NCBI RefSeq assembly: GCF_007741535.1
Contig: NZ_CP036525.1
Coordinates: 620,001 to 684,000, forward strand
Origin: Rubripirellula lacrimiformis
GTDB lineage: Bacteria > Planctomycetota > Planctomycetia > Pirellulales > Pirellulaceae
Direction: 5' to 3'
DNA: 64,000 nucleotides
Below, piece after piece: positions 40,960 to 50,026 of the stretch; within the stretch, counting starts at the first letter, position 1; each line of letters starts with the position of its first letter. The notes beneath the pieces are model-generated. The model had not been told where the DNA came from. It searched no databases and saw only the letters and a program-made list of their open reading frames with translations. Both the position numbers and the translations under genes were made by a program.

Positions 40960-42312
40960 CTACTGAATCCCGTGCTTCGCCAACATGCGGTAGAGTTTGC
41001 GGCGTTCAACGCCCAGAGCGCGGGCTGCTCGGGTCTTGTTGCCGCTTTCGCGATGCAAGACTTCGGTGATGTGTTTTCGTTCGAGCGCAACGAGAGATCC
41101 GACCTCCGGCAGTGCCTTGGTTGGCAACGTAGTGTCGCTTTCGCTTCCACGTGCTGAATTTCGTAGGGCAGGGGGGAGATCGTCCATGGTGATATGACCG
41201 TCGTCCGTCATGACGCTAGCACGCTGCAGCGTGTTGATCAGTTGTCGCACGTTGCCCGGCCACGAATATTGGATCAGGGACTGTCGAACATCATCGTCAA
41301 GTTCGAAGCCCTGTTCGAGGAAGTGGTCGACAAGCAAGCCAATGTCGTCACCTCGTTCCCGCAGCGGAGGCAGATCCAAAGCCATCACGTTGATGCGATA
41401 ATACAGGTCTTCGCGAAATCGCCCTGCGGCAACCTCTTTGGGCATGTCGCGGTTGGTCGCCGCGACGATTCGCACGTCGACGCGTCGCTCCTTGTGCGAT
41501 CCGATTCGACGTAGGGAACCGTCTTCAAGCACACGCAATAACTTTGGCTGTAGTGCCAGCGGTAACTCTCCGATTTCGTCAATGAACAGCGTGCTATGAT
41601 CGGCGACCTCAAAAAGGCCCGGCTTCATGGCCGTAGCACCGGTGAACGAACCTTTTTCGTGGCCGAATAATTCACTTTCAACAAGGTTCTCTGGCAGCGC
41701 TGCACAGTTGATGGTGACCAGCGGTTTGTCCGCGCGTGGGCTGCCCGCGTGGATGGCTTGGGCGACCAGTTCTTTCCCCGTTCCGCTTTCGCCCTGGATC
41801 AACACCGCCTTGTCCGTGGGGGCCACTCGTTCGATCAAACGCCCTAGCTGATGCATCGATTCGCAAGTTCCGATCATCTGACTAGCCGGTTTCTGGGTAC
41901 GGCTGATGACTTCGCGCAGCTGTGTATTTTCTTTTCGAAGCCGACGTCGGTCGACGGCGGCTAGGCAGCGCCGTTCTAAGTCTCCCATGGGAAACGGTTT
42001 CGTTTGAAAGTCGAAAACTCCCAATCGCATCGACTCGACGGCGTTGTTGATGGTTCCTTCCCCGGTCAACACAATCAGTTCCGTGTCGGGGTTGGATTCG
42101 CGCATTCGTTGGACCAATTCGATGCCGCACAATCCGGGCAGATTCCAATCCAGGATGGCGACATCAAAATCGTGCTTGGAACATCGGTCGATGCCGTCCT
42201 GGCCGCTGGTGGTTTGGGCCACTCGGTGTCCCTTTTTCTCGAACCAGCGGGCGCAGCCTTCGCTGAACTCGACTTCATCGTCAACGAAAAGGATGTCGAT
42301 TGTCTCTGTCAT
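40960..42312 (-). CDS. sigma-54 dependent response regulator, NtrC family (activator 2)
   Basis: A 450-residue paralogue of activator 1. Receiver (about 5-120) with Asp55 in ILDWNLPG and [11 protein letters not shown]+ domain (about 145-380) with [14 protein letters not shown] contact loop and Walker [14 protein letters not shown]; Fis-type helix-turn-helix [18 protein letters not shown] at the end. The recognition helix differs from that of activator 1 (ARKLGIHRRKLYRLL) in few positions, so both may read the same palindrome. AGGAA precedes the ATG at 42312. Divergent to the giant kinase and probably self-regulated by sites at 42353-42382. Confidence 0.95.
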   Translation of the reverse strand: MTETIDILFVDDEVEFSEGCARWFEKKGHRVAQTTSGQDGIDRCSKHDFDVAILDWNLPGLCGIELVQRMRESNPDTELIVLTGEGTINNAVESMRLGVFDFQTKPFPMGDLERRCLAAVDRRRLRKENTQLREVISRTQKPASQMIGTCESMHQLGRLIERVAPTDKAVLIQGESGTGKELVAQAIHAGSPRADKPLVTINCAALPENLVESELFGHEKGSFTGATAMKPGLFEVADHSTLFIDEIGELPLALQPKLLRVLEDGSLRRIGSHKERRVDVRIVAATNRDMPKEVAAGRFREDLYYRINVMALDLPPLRERGDDIGLLVDHFLEQGFELDDDVRQSLIQYSWPGNVRQLINTLQRASVMTDDGHITMDDLPPALRNSARGSESDTTLPTKALPEVGSLVALERKHITEVLHRESGNKTRAARALGVERRKLYRMLAKHGIQ

Positions 42313-42334
42313 GGTTCCTGTCGATATTCTTGAG

Positions 42335-42349
42335 GCCACTGATGTGCCC
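42335..42349 (-). promoter_or_regulatory. sigma-54 promoter of NtrC-type activator 2
   Basis: Minus strand GGGCACATCAGTGGC: full GGCAC at -24, TGGC for TTGC at -12. Predicted start about 42323, 11 bases before the ATG. Confidence 0.5.
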
Positions 42350-42350
42350 A

Positions 42351-42382
42351 AATGTGCGCGCCTAATCGTGCGAATGTGCGCG
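42351..42382. promoter_or_regulatory. tandem enhancer-like sites between activator 2 and the giant kinase
   Basis: CGTGC-GAATGT-GCGCG (42367-42382) fits the palindrome family with one mismatch; TGTGC at 42353-42357 begins a half-site. AATGTGCGCG is repeated at 42351 and 42373, 22 bases apart, that is about two helical turns. It could serve both the minus promoter at 42335 and the plus promoter at 42468. Confidence 0.55.
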
Positions 42383-42467
42383 ATTCTTGACGATTGATTT
42401 CGCGAAAGAACGCGATGTTTCCTTTGGCCGCGTGTCTTTCAGGATCCATTCATCGTGGATTTGCCTG

Positions 42468-42482
42468 TGGTACGTTGGTTGC
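42468..42482 (+). promoter_or_regulatory. sigma-54 promoter of the giant PAS/GAF kinase
   Basis: TGGTACGTTGGTTGC followed by A: only one change (C to T) from the consensus. Predicted start about 42494, leaving a 145-base leader before 42639. The rest of the 326-base gap 42313-42638 shows no supported gene. Confidence 0.72.
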
Positions 42483-42638
42483 AATGAATCAGGACGCAAA
42501 CGGGATGCCGAGCGAGGAACCGGAGCGGTCGATCGCAGATTGTCTTCAAGAACCCGGCGTGTCACATGTCCAGCCGAAATCAACCAGGCATTGGCAATCT
42601 GGATTCCCATCTCCCCTCCGTTGTATCAATCGAAAGAC

Positions 42639-45600
42639 ATGGACTTGCCGGCTTCTTCTTGTAGCGATGACCTTCGACAGTTTGCTGACTCGCTGCCTTT
42701 GATGGTCTGGGGGCGTAGGCCAGATGGGTTCGCCGATTTCTTCAATCAACAGTGGTGCAACCAGACCGGTCAGACACATCAGCAGGCACAGGGCGATGGG
42801 TGGATGGATGTGATCCACTGCGACGATCGGGGTCGCGCGGTCGCCGCCTGGCAAGACGCTGGACAGTCGTTGACGAAGTACGAAATTGATTTGCGATACC
42901 GCATGGCCGATGGCAACTATCGTTGGCACCAGTTGCAGTCGACGCCGACAATGGACATCGATGGAGGTATCAAATCTTGGTTTGGGATCAGCACCGATAT
43001 CGACCAGCGTCATGTGGACGACGTGATCACCCGTGCAATCGTCGAATCGGCCGTCGACGCGATTGTCACCATCGACGATCGAGGCATTGTCCAGTCCTGC
43101 AACCCAGCGACCGAGCAGCTATTCGATTACCAAACGTCGGAGATCGTTGGGCAGAATGTGGCGATGTTGATGCCAGAGTCGTACGCATCGAACCATGATG
43201 GATACATTGCAAACTACTTGCGAACTGGCGAAAAGAAGATCATTGGTCTGGGGCGAGATGTCGAAGGCCGGCGCAAGGATGGGACCACCTTTCCGATGAC
43301 GCTTGCGGTCAGTGAAGTTCGCGTGGATGGGCATAGTCTGTTTGCGGGAGTGGTTCGCGACATCAGTAAACGCAAGGGGATCGAGAACGATTTGCGTGGC
43401 CAGACGCGTGTGCTGGAATCCTTGGCACAAGGTAACCCGCTGGGGACGGTGCTGCACACGTTGATCGAAGTTGCCGAGCAGTCGCGTCCAGAGATGATCG
43501 GGTCCATCCTGTTGGTGGATGAAAAGTCCGAATGTTTGCGACATGCTGCGTCCCGTCGGTTACCGGATTTCTTCCGTGACGCCTGTGATGGGATGGAGAT
43601 GGGGCCAGAGGCTGGCAGTTGTGGTACAGCTGCTTTTACGGGGAAGCGTGTGATTGTCGATGACATCGACGTGCACCGATTCTGGGTGAATGATCGTGAC
43701 ATCGCCCGTCAAGCTGGTCTGCGGTCCTGTTGGTCCGAGCCGATCGTGCATTCGGATGGGCGCATCCTCGGCACGTTCGCAATGTACTACCGCGAACCGC
43801 GAAGTCCCAGTGAAAGTGATCTTGAATTTGTATCGAACGCGGCAAAGTTGGCGGCTCTGGCCATCGAACGCGCGGCCGCCGATAGGTCGCTGCGCGATGC
43901 TGCTGCGATTGTCGAATCGACCAATGACGCGATCATCCTGAAGAACCTGGATGGCATCATCGAGAAGTGGAACCAGGGTGCGGAACAGGTTTACGGATAC
44001 ACGGCTGCGCAGGCGATTGGCAAACCTATCCAGATGCTCGTTCCAGAGGACCGGCTTTACGAATTGAGTGCGAATACCGAAAAAATTCAACGCGGCGAAC
44101 GGATTGACCATTTCGAGACGATTCGCTTGGCCAAGGATGGCCGACGGATCCACGTTTCGTCGACCATTTCGCCGGTGCGAGATGTGGATGGAAATCTGAG
44201 GCACTTTGTCGACGTGCAAAACGATATCACTCGGCGAGTGCAGGCCCAAAGTGAGATCTCTCGTGAACGCGCGTTTCTTGATACGATCGTCAATGGAGTG
44301 CCCGATGCGCTTGGCTTTTCAGACCTGGACCGAAAGTTCACGCACTGCAATCAGAAAATGCAGCAGGTCTTTGGATATGAATCCGAAGAGTTGATCGGGC
44401 AGTCAGCTGCTGTTCTGTATGCCGACCCCGCGGACTACGAGCATCAAGGTGCACAGCGATTCAACCCGACGGCAAAGGAAAATGTGGAAGTCGTCGAGGT
44501 CGATTGGCGGAGGAAGAACGGCGATGTGTTCACGGGTGAACTGGTCGGAACGATCATTCGAGATGATTCGGGAAAGCCGCTGGGCTATCTAAGTCTGGTT
44601 CGCGATATCACTGATCGAAAACACGCCGAAGCTGCGATTCGGGAGAGCCAACGCAAGCTGTCCACGTTGATGAGCAACCTTCCAGGTGCGGCGTTCCGTT
44701 GCTCGGTTGACGATAACTTCACCTTTGAATTTCTGAGTGATGGATGTTCGGAAGTGTTTGGCTATTCGGCATCCGAACTGACCTCGGCCAGGATGTTGAT
44801 TCCGCCCGACGAATTTGAACGTGTCTCCGCTACGGTCACACAAAGTTTGGCGGAACGACAGTCTTTCGATTTTGTCCATCGGATTCGACATCGATTAGGC
44901 GACCTGCGTTGGGTTTCGGCAAAGGGCCAGGCGATCTTTTCGCAACAGGGCGATTGGGTGGCAATCGAAGGGTTCGTGTCGGACATCACTGATCTGCACG
45001 ACGCCCGCGAAAAACTGGTGCAATCCGAACGGCTTGCCGCTGTTGGGCAAATGCTATCGGCGATCGCTCATGAAAGCCGCAATGCGTTGCAGCGAATCCA
45101 GGTCGGCGTCGACATGCTCGGATTCACGATGGACGAAGACGACGACGCCCACAAGGACCTTTCACGAATCACGAAAGCCAAATCTGATCTGCAACGTCTG
45201 TTGGAAGAACTGCACGGCTATGCGTCTCCACTACGACTGGATTGCAGTATTTGCAGTTTGGCGAGTATCTGGCAACAAGCATGGAATCAGATCGACGACG
45301 TGCATCGTGATCGAGACGCTGAATTAGTCGAAAAGACGGGTGACGTCAGCTCGATGGGGCAGTTCGATGCTTTTCGGTTGGCTCAGGTTTTCCGGAACCT
45401 GTTCGAAAACTCGCTGGCAGCTTGTCGCGAACCTGTTCGCATCACCGTCCACTGTCGCGAAACTGTGTTGGATCAAAACGACCAAACCCGCGTGCCCGCG
45501 CTACGCGTGACGGTCCGAGACAATGGTCCCGGATTGAACGAGGAGCAAAAGCAAAAGGTGTTCGAGGCGTTTTACAGCACAAAGCCCAAAGGCAGCGGTT

Positions 45601-45716
45601 TAGGCATGGCGATTGCTTTAAGGATCGTTCAGGCCCATCGGGGAACGATATCCGCAGGAAGCGGTGTTGGCGGTGGGGCAGAGTTTGTTCTCGTGTTACC
45701 TCGAAAACTTCCATGA
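42639..45716 (+). CDS. multi-sensor histidine kinase (PAS x5, GAF, one heme-PAS-like)
   Basis: About 1025 residues, cytoplasmic. Order: PAS (about 12-125), FixL-like PAS (about 130-245), GAF (about 255-420), PAS (about 425-540), PAS (about 550-665), PAS (about 670-790), kinase (about 795-1025). The second PAS reads NHDGYIANYLRTGEKKIIGLGRDVEGRRKDG: His186 and Arg206 match the heme ligand and oxygen-contacting arginine of FixL (His200, Arg220), but Asn192 replaces Arg206 of FixL. The kinase has His811 in AHESRNALQR, FRNLFENSLAAC, DNGPGL and GSGLGMAI. Start at 42639 is tentative; the predicted transcription start at 42494 excludes the beginning of the longer frame. Its stop overlaps the receiver gene (ATGA). 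Confidence 0.88.
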   Translation: MDLPASSCSDDLRQFADSLPLMVWGRRPDGFADFFNQQWCNQTGQTHQQAQGDGWMDVIHCDDRGRAVAAWQDAGQSLTKYEIDLRYRMADGNYRWHQLQSTPTMDIDGGIKSWFGISTDIDQRHVDDVITRAIVESAVDAIVTIDDRGIVQSCNPATEQLFDYQTSEIVGQNVAMLMPESYASNHDGYIANYLRTGEKKIIGLGRDVEGRRKDGTTFPMTLAVSEVRVDGHSLFAGVVRDISKRKGIENDLRGQTRVLESLAQGNPLGTVLHTLIEVAEQSRPEMIGSILLVDEKSECLRHAASRRLPDFFRDACDGMEMGPEAGSCGTAAFTGKRVIVDDIDVHRFWVNDRDIARQAGLRSCWSEPIVHSDGRILGTFAMYYREPRSPSESDLEFVSNAAKLAALAIERAAADRSLRDAAAIVESTNDAIILKNLDGIIEKWNQGAEQVYGYTAAQAIGKPIQMLVPEDRLYELSANTEKIQRGERIDHFETIRLAKDGRRIHVSSTISPVRDVDGNLRHFVDVQNDITRRVQAQSEISRERAFLDTIVNGVPDALGFSDLDRKFTHCNQKMQQVFGYESEELIGQSAAVLYADPADYEHQGAQRFNPTAKENVEVVEVDWRRKNGDVFTGELVGTIIRDDSGKPLGYLSLVRDITDRKHAEAAIRESQRKLSTLMSNLPGAAFRCSVDDNFTFEFLSDGCSEVFGYSASELTSARMLIPPDEFERVSATVTQSLAERQSFDFVHRIRHRLGDLRWVSAKGQAIFSQQGDWVAIEGFVSDITDLHDAREKLVQSERLAAVGQMLSAIAHESRNALQRIQVGVDMLGFTMDEDDDAHKDLSRITKAKSDLQRLLEELHGYASPLRLDCSICSLASIWQQAWNQIDDVHRDRDAELVEKTGDVSSMGQFDAFRLAQVFRNLFENSLAACREPVRITVHCRETVLDQNDQTRVPALRVTVRDNGPGLNEEQKQKVFEAFYSTKPKGSGLGMAIALRIVQAHRGTISAGSGVGGGAEFVLVLPRKLP

Positions 45717-46102
45717 AGCCACCCACACGAACCCTGAGAATCGCGATTGCGGATGACGAAGTTGACATTCGCGACTACTTCACCGCGCTGTTGCCACGAC
45801 TAGGACACCGCTTGGTGGGGGCGGCCTGCAACGGTCGTGAACTGGTCCAGCTGTGCTTGGCTGAAGAAACCGACTTGGTCATCACTGACATCATGATGCC
45901 AGAGATGGACGGTTTGGCCGCCGCAGAACAGATCGCACGGCACCAAACTGAATTGGATTCCATGGTGCCCGTCATCGTGATGTCGTCGCACGACCGACCC
46001 CAGACCAAAGACAAACCATGGATCGTGGACTACCTGGTCAAACCCGTCACGATCGATGACCTGAAAGGGGCCATCGACAACGCTTGTCATTTGAAAGACT
46101 AG
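45713..46102 (+). CDS. single-domain response regulator
   Basis: A 129-residue receiver domain: ADDEVD acidic pocket near 14-18, phospho-acceptor in LVITDIMMPEMDG (about 58), MSSHD and LVKPVTIDDL with the conserved lysine. No output domain. It overlaps the stop of the giant kinase by four bases, so it is its likely partner, passing phosphate on or acting by binding. Confidence 0.9.
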   Translation: MKPPTRTLRIAIADDEVDIRDYFTALLPRLGHRLVGAACNGRELVQLCLAEETDLVITDIMMPEMDGLAAAEQIARHQTELDSMVPVIVMSSHDRPQTKDKPWIVDYLVKPVTIDDLKGAIDNACHLKD

Positions 46103-46253
46103 GCCAGCGGTGGGAAACAACTTCGGCATTGGCGCAAACCACCTACCTTGCCGCGAACACGCAAATGGCCGATCAAGTCGACCGAGGACAATGCGCCAGC
46201 AGACGAGATGTGCTGGATCGATCACGGTTCCCCATTGGGCGTCGCATTGTTTC

Positions 46254-46291
46254 TGTGCACGTATCTGCGCGGTCACAGTGTGCATCGCACG
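46254..46291. promoter_or_regulatory. degenerate enhancer-like sites upstream of glgC
   Basis: TGTGCACGTATCTGCGCGG (46254-46272) has a good left half; CAGTG-TGCATC-GCACG (46276-46291) has a good right half. They lie 68-105 bases before the -24 box at 46359. The remaining part of the 322-base gap 46103-46424 shows no supported gene. Confidence 0.4.
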
Positions 46292-46357
46292 CTTTGCGGG
46301 GATCGTTATGATCGGGAATGTCGTGGTTTTACGTTGTCCCACGCAAATTTGAGTCAA

Positions 46358-46372
46358 TGGCACGGTGCATGC
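46358..46372 (+). promoter_or_regulatory. sigma-54 promoter of glgC
   Basis: TGGCACGGTGCATGC: perfect TGGCACG, ATGC for TTGC. Predicted start about 46384, 41 bases before the ATG at 46425. Confidence 0.7.
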
Positions 46373-46424
46373 GGTAGTGGATTGGTATCAATCGTATGAC
46401 CGGATTCTTGCACTGGACTGACAC

Positions 46425-47786
46425 ATGTTGAAATCACGAGAGAACCTTGCATTCGTTCTGGCGGGTGGCGTTGGATCGCGACTGGCACCGCTGACTCGCG
46501 ATCGCGCCAAGCCGGCCGTTCCTTTCGGTGGACAGTACCGGATCATCGATTTCACTCTTTCGAATTGTTTGCATTCGGGGCTTCGTCAGGTCTATGTCCT
46601 GACCCAGTACAAGTCCAACTCGATGCACCAGCACCTGCGTGACGCGTGGTCAATCTTTCACAAGGAAATGAACGAGTTCATCACCGCCGTCCCGCCGCAG
46701 CAGCGAACGGGGGATTCCTGGTACTGCGGAACCGCCGATGCGATCTACCAAAATATCAACCTGATTCGTCGCAGCAGAGCCAAAAACGTCGTCGTTTTGT
46801 CGGGCGATCACGTTTACCGCATGGATTACGCCGGTATCATTCGCCAGCACAACGAAACAAACGCAGACCTTACCGTGGGGTGTTTGGGGGTTGGGCTCGA
46901 AGAGGCTCGGCAGTTTGGCGTGATGTCCGTCGATGGTGACAGTCGTGTTCATGCTTTTCATGAAAAACCAGACGATCCACAGCCGATGCCGGGATCGTCG
47001 GATCAATCGCTGGCGTCGATGGGGATCTACGTATTCAACGCTGAAATGCTTTGCCGGGAACTCCAGCGAGATCACGACGACCGGGACTCGACACATGACT
47101 TTGGCAATGATCTGTTGCCACGGCTAATTCATTCGCACCGCGTCTACGGATTTCACTTTGGCGCCGGCGGCAATGCCTATCGCTATTGGCGCGACGTTGG
47201 CACGATCGACTCGTATTTTCTTGCCAACATGGACCTGCTGGAAGACCGTCCACCACTCGATTTGCATGACCCACGCTGGCCGATTCGCAAGTACGACTTA
47301 CCCACACCGCCGGCGCGGATTTGTCGGGACGATTTCGGTGTCTCGGGGGTGGTATCAGATTCGATTCTTAGCAACGGAGTTATCGTTCGGGGCGGCGTGG
47401 TTGAAAATTCAGTGCTGTCGCCCAGTGTCAAAATCGGTTCGGGGGCAATCGTCGAACGCTGCGTCTTGTTGGATGACGTCACGGTCGGTGAAGGGACGCA
47501 CCTGCGAAATTGCATCGTTGACAAGGGAGTGGTCATTCCGGGTGGCGAAATCATCGGTGCAAATCGCAAACAGGACGAAGCCAGATTCACGGTTTCCAAG
47601 AATGGAATCAGCGTGATCCCCAAAGACTATGACTTTGCGGCGAAGTCGAATGGTATCGAATCGGAACCGGTTGAAACATTGATTCTGGATCGCCAACATC
47701 AGCGACTTGCGACGATTGGCATTTCAGCGAACATGGCCAACCGGGGTTCTTCGTCGACGCGAGTCGCCCGGCGCTGCGCACGTTGA
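46425..47786 (+). CDS. glgC: glucose-1-phosphate adenylyltransferase
   Basis: A 453-residue ADP-glucose pyrophosphorylase, the committed step of glycogen synthesis. Nucleotide loop LAGGVGSRLAPLTRDRAKPAVPFGGQYRIIDF (about 11-43), catalytic WYCGTADAIYQN, LSGDHVYRMDY, glucose site HEKPDD, ASMGIYVFN, and a left-handed beta-helix with hexapeptide repeats from about 310 (VSDSILSNGVIVRGGVVENSVLSPSVKIGSGAIVERCVLLDDVTVGEG). About 30 residues longer at the C-terminus than E. coli GlgC. A sigma-54 promoter suggests glycogen is laid down under the same signal that induces the stress genes. Converges with glgX. Confidence 0.95.
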   Translation: MLKSRENLAFVLAGGVGSRLAPLTRDRAKPAVPFGGQYRIIDFTLSNCLHSGLRQVYVLTQYKSNSMHQHLRDAWSIFHKEMNEFITAVPPQQRTGDSWYCGTADAIYQNINLIRRSRAKNVVVLSGDHVYRMDYAGIIRQHNETNADLTVGCLGVGLEEARQFGVMSVDGDSRVHAFHEKPDDPQPMPGSSDQSLASMGIYVFNAEMLCRELQRDHDDRDSTHDFGNDLLPRLIHSHRVYGFHFGAGGNAYRYWRDVGTIDSYFLANMDLLEDRPPLDLHDPRWPIRKYDLPTPPARICRDDFGVSGVVSDSILSNGVIVRGGVVENSVLSPSVKIGSGAIVERCVLLDDVTVGEGTHLRNCIVDKGVVIPGGEIIGANRKQDEARFTVSKNGISVIPKDYDFAAKSNGIESEPVETLILDRQHQRLATIGISANMANRGSSSTRVARRCAR

Positions 47787-47869
47787 TTGCCCCTTGCATC
47801 CATCACGATCGTGATTCGCCTCGCTTGGTACCCGCAGCGTCCGATTCGGTTCGGACGATGCGGGGGACG

Positions 47870-49930
47870 CTAAGGCTTTACCGCGCACAGCACGACGATG
47901 GATCGTGATTGCACGGAATAGGTGGTTTGGTTGACGACATAGGCTGTGGTGTCGGCAAAGTCTTCTGGGCTGGTCAGCGATGTATCGATGACGCGGTGCC
48001 ATGACCCGGGCGTCCCCTCCTGGATTCCGAATTCGGCGGACTCGGTGCCAGCGTTGATCATGACGTAGAGGTCCGTGTCGTCTTGTGACGCTCCGTGCAG
48101 ACCGTAGGCGAGTTGCCGCGACGTGGGCGACATGTCGACTAAATGGCCCGTTCCATACCATTTGACGTCGTCACGCCAGAATCTTGACCGACTGATCGAT
48201 GGATGGCTTTTACGGAACGCAATCATTCGTTGGACGAAACGATGGACGTCGTGATTGGCCGCTAGCCGATCCCAATCCAACCAACTGGTTTCGTTGTCTT
48301 GGTTGTATGGATTGTTGTTGCCGCCTTGCGTCTGCAAGAACTCGTCGCCCATGCGGAACATCGGCGTTCCATTGGATAGCATCAGCAGGCAGATGAAGTT
48401 CTTGATTTGTTGCCTGCGCAATTTAGAAACCGCGGGCGGTACGTTTTCGTCGCCTTCCCAACCACTGTTCCAAGGCAGTTCTTTGGAACCATCGATGTTG
48501 TTGTGGCCGTTGGCCCAGTTGCGTTTGTTGTTGTACGACACCAAATCGTACAGAGTGGATCCGTCGTGCGAGGTGATGTAGTTGATGCTTAGCGGTGGTT
48601 GGTAGGCATGAAAACGATCGTCGGGGAAAAGATCGTCGCTGCCGTAGATTCGAGTCATCAATTCGGCGACCAGCCCGGCATCGCCACGGACAAACCGCTG
48701 CAACGTGTCGCGGTAGTGCGCGTTCCACTGCATCCAACGTTGGCCAGGAAACTTTTGACCAAGTTGGAACTCGCCTCCGGCGTCCCACGGTTCGGCGATC
48801 AAGCGGTTGTTGGTCAAGTCCGCGTTGGTGCCGATCTCGCTGACAATCGGCGGGTCGTCCAAGTTGATCGATCCGTCGCTGCGGCGAGTGAAAATGGATG
48901 CTAGGTCAAAGCGAAATCCATCGACGTGCATCTCGCTGTCCCAAAACCGCAGGCTGTCGACAATGTGGCGACGAACCGCGCGATTGGCCGTGTGCATCGT
49001 GTTGCCCGTGCCGCTGTAGTTCGCAAACGGAGCCTTGGGGTCACCGGTCATGATGTACGCAGAACTACTGTCGATGCCCTTGAAGCTGTAGGTCGGTCCG
49101 GTGTGGTCGCCTTCGCAGGTGTGGTTGTAGACCACGTCTAGGATGACTTCGATGCCCGCGGCGTGTAGCGATCGAACCATCGTGCGGAATTCGGCCTGAA
49201 CGCAGCAAGCGTCCGGATCGCTGGCATAGGCATGGTGGGGCGAATAGAAATTCAGCGGCATGTATCCCCAGTAGTTGTCGTTGTCCGGATCAAACTGAAA
49301 GACTGGCATCAGTTCAACAGCGGTGATGCCAAGGTCGACCAAGTAGGGGATCTTGTCGACGACGCCTAGGAAAGTTCCGCGATGGGAATCGGGAACGCCA
49401 GAGTTTGAATGTTGGGTGAATCCGCGGACGTGCAATTCATAAATCACCAGATCGCTGCAGTGGCGAGGTTGTTTGACATCTTGCCAATCGAATTCACACA
49501 GTTCGGTTGGCAGAACGCCCAACGCTGCTTGGCCTGCATTCGATCCCGGCCGACATGCTGCGCGGCGACTGAATCCGTCCGGGAAATAGACGCTGCGAGC
49601 ACAGGGGTCTAGCAACACTTTTTCAAAGTCAAAACTGTGCCAATTGTACCTTCCCTCGGGAGCCGGTCCGTCGACACGGTAGGCGTAGTAAGCGGCGTCC
49701 GCGGCGTCGGACTTGTTGACCCGGCAGTGCCAAACCGGACCGGACTTGTTCTTTAAGTAGTCCATCGAATACTCGTACACCGGATGCACCACGTCACTCT
49801 TGCTGAACAGCAACAAGTGCACTGCTTCGGCATGCTTGGAGTACAACGAAAAGTTGAACGCGTTGTCATCCGCGACCCAATATGCCCCTAGCGGATACGG
49901 CGTGCCTTCGATCTTTTCCCATTGATTCAT
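47870..49930 (-). CDS. glgX: glycogen debranching enzyme (isoamylase type)
   Basis: A 686-residue GH13 enzyme that cuts alpha-1,6 branches. An N-terminal CBM48-like domain (PLGAYWVADDNAFNFSLYSKHAEAVHLLLF) is followed by the barrel with YELHVRGFT, DVVYNHTCEGD, the nucleophile in VDGFRFDLAS, the acid/base in LIAEPWDAGG and TSHDGSTLYDLVSYN, then a C-terminal beta domain. It works with glycogen phosphorylase (60236-62785) in breakdown. I found no GG-N10-GC promoter in the 96 bases upstream; it may be read with the exporter operon before it. Confidence 0.94.
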   Translation of the reverse strand: MNQWEKIEGTPYPLGAYWVADDNAFNFSLYSKHAEAVHLLLFSKSDVVHPVYEYSMDYLKNKSGPVWHCRVNKSDAADAAYYAYRVDGPAPEGRYNWHSFDFEKVLLDPCARSVYFPDGFSRRAACRPGSNAGQAALGVLPTELCEFDWQDVKQPRHCSDLVIYELHVRGFTQHSNSGVPDSHRGTFLGVVDKIPYLVDLGITAVELMPVFQFDPDNDNYWGYMPLNFYSPHHAYASDPDACCVQAEFRTMVRSLHAAGIEVILDVVYNHTCEGDHTGPTYSFKGIDSSSAYIMTGDPKAPFANYSGTGNTMHTANRAVRRHIVDSLRFWDSEMHVDGFRFDLASIFTRRSDGSINLDDPPIVSEIGTNADLTNNRLIAEPWDAGGEFQLGQKFPGQRWMQWNAHYRDTLQRFVRGDAGLVAELMTRIYGSDDLFPDDRFHAYQPPLSINYITSHDGSTLYDLVSYNNKRNWANGHNNIDGSKELPWNSGWEGDENVPPAVSKLRRQQIKNFICLLMLSNGTPMFRMGDEFLQTQGGNNNPYNQDNETSWLDWDRLAANHDVHRFVQRMIAFRKSHPSISRSRFWRDDVKWYGTGHLVDMSPTSRQLAYGLHGASQDDTDLYVMINAGTESAEFGIQEGTPGSWHRVIDTSLTSPEDFADTTAYVVNQTTYSVQSRSIVVLCAVKP

Positions 49931-50026
49931 TTTGGATTGCTCTTGGTGTGTTGCGGCAGCCGAAGTGATTCGACGGAATGTTTTTGCTGGGGCGGCCCGG
50001 GGCCGCTACGTTCGCGACGTGGCCGT

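Noticed and set aside
50001-50016. GC-rich inverted repeat after the fused exporter gene as a terminator
   Set aside because: On the gene's strand it is followed by an A-run instead of a T-run, so it does not have the form of an intrinsic terminator.
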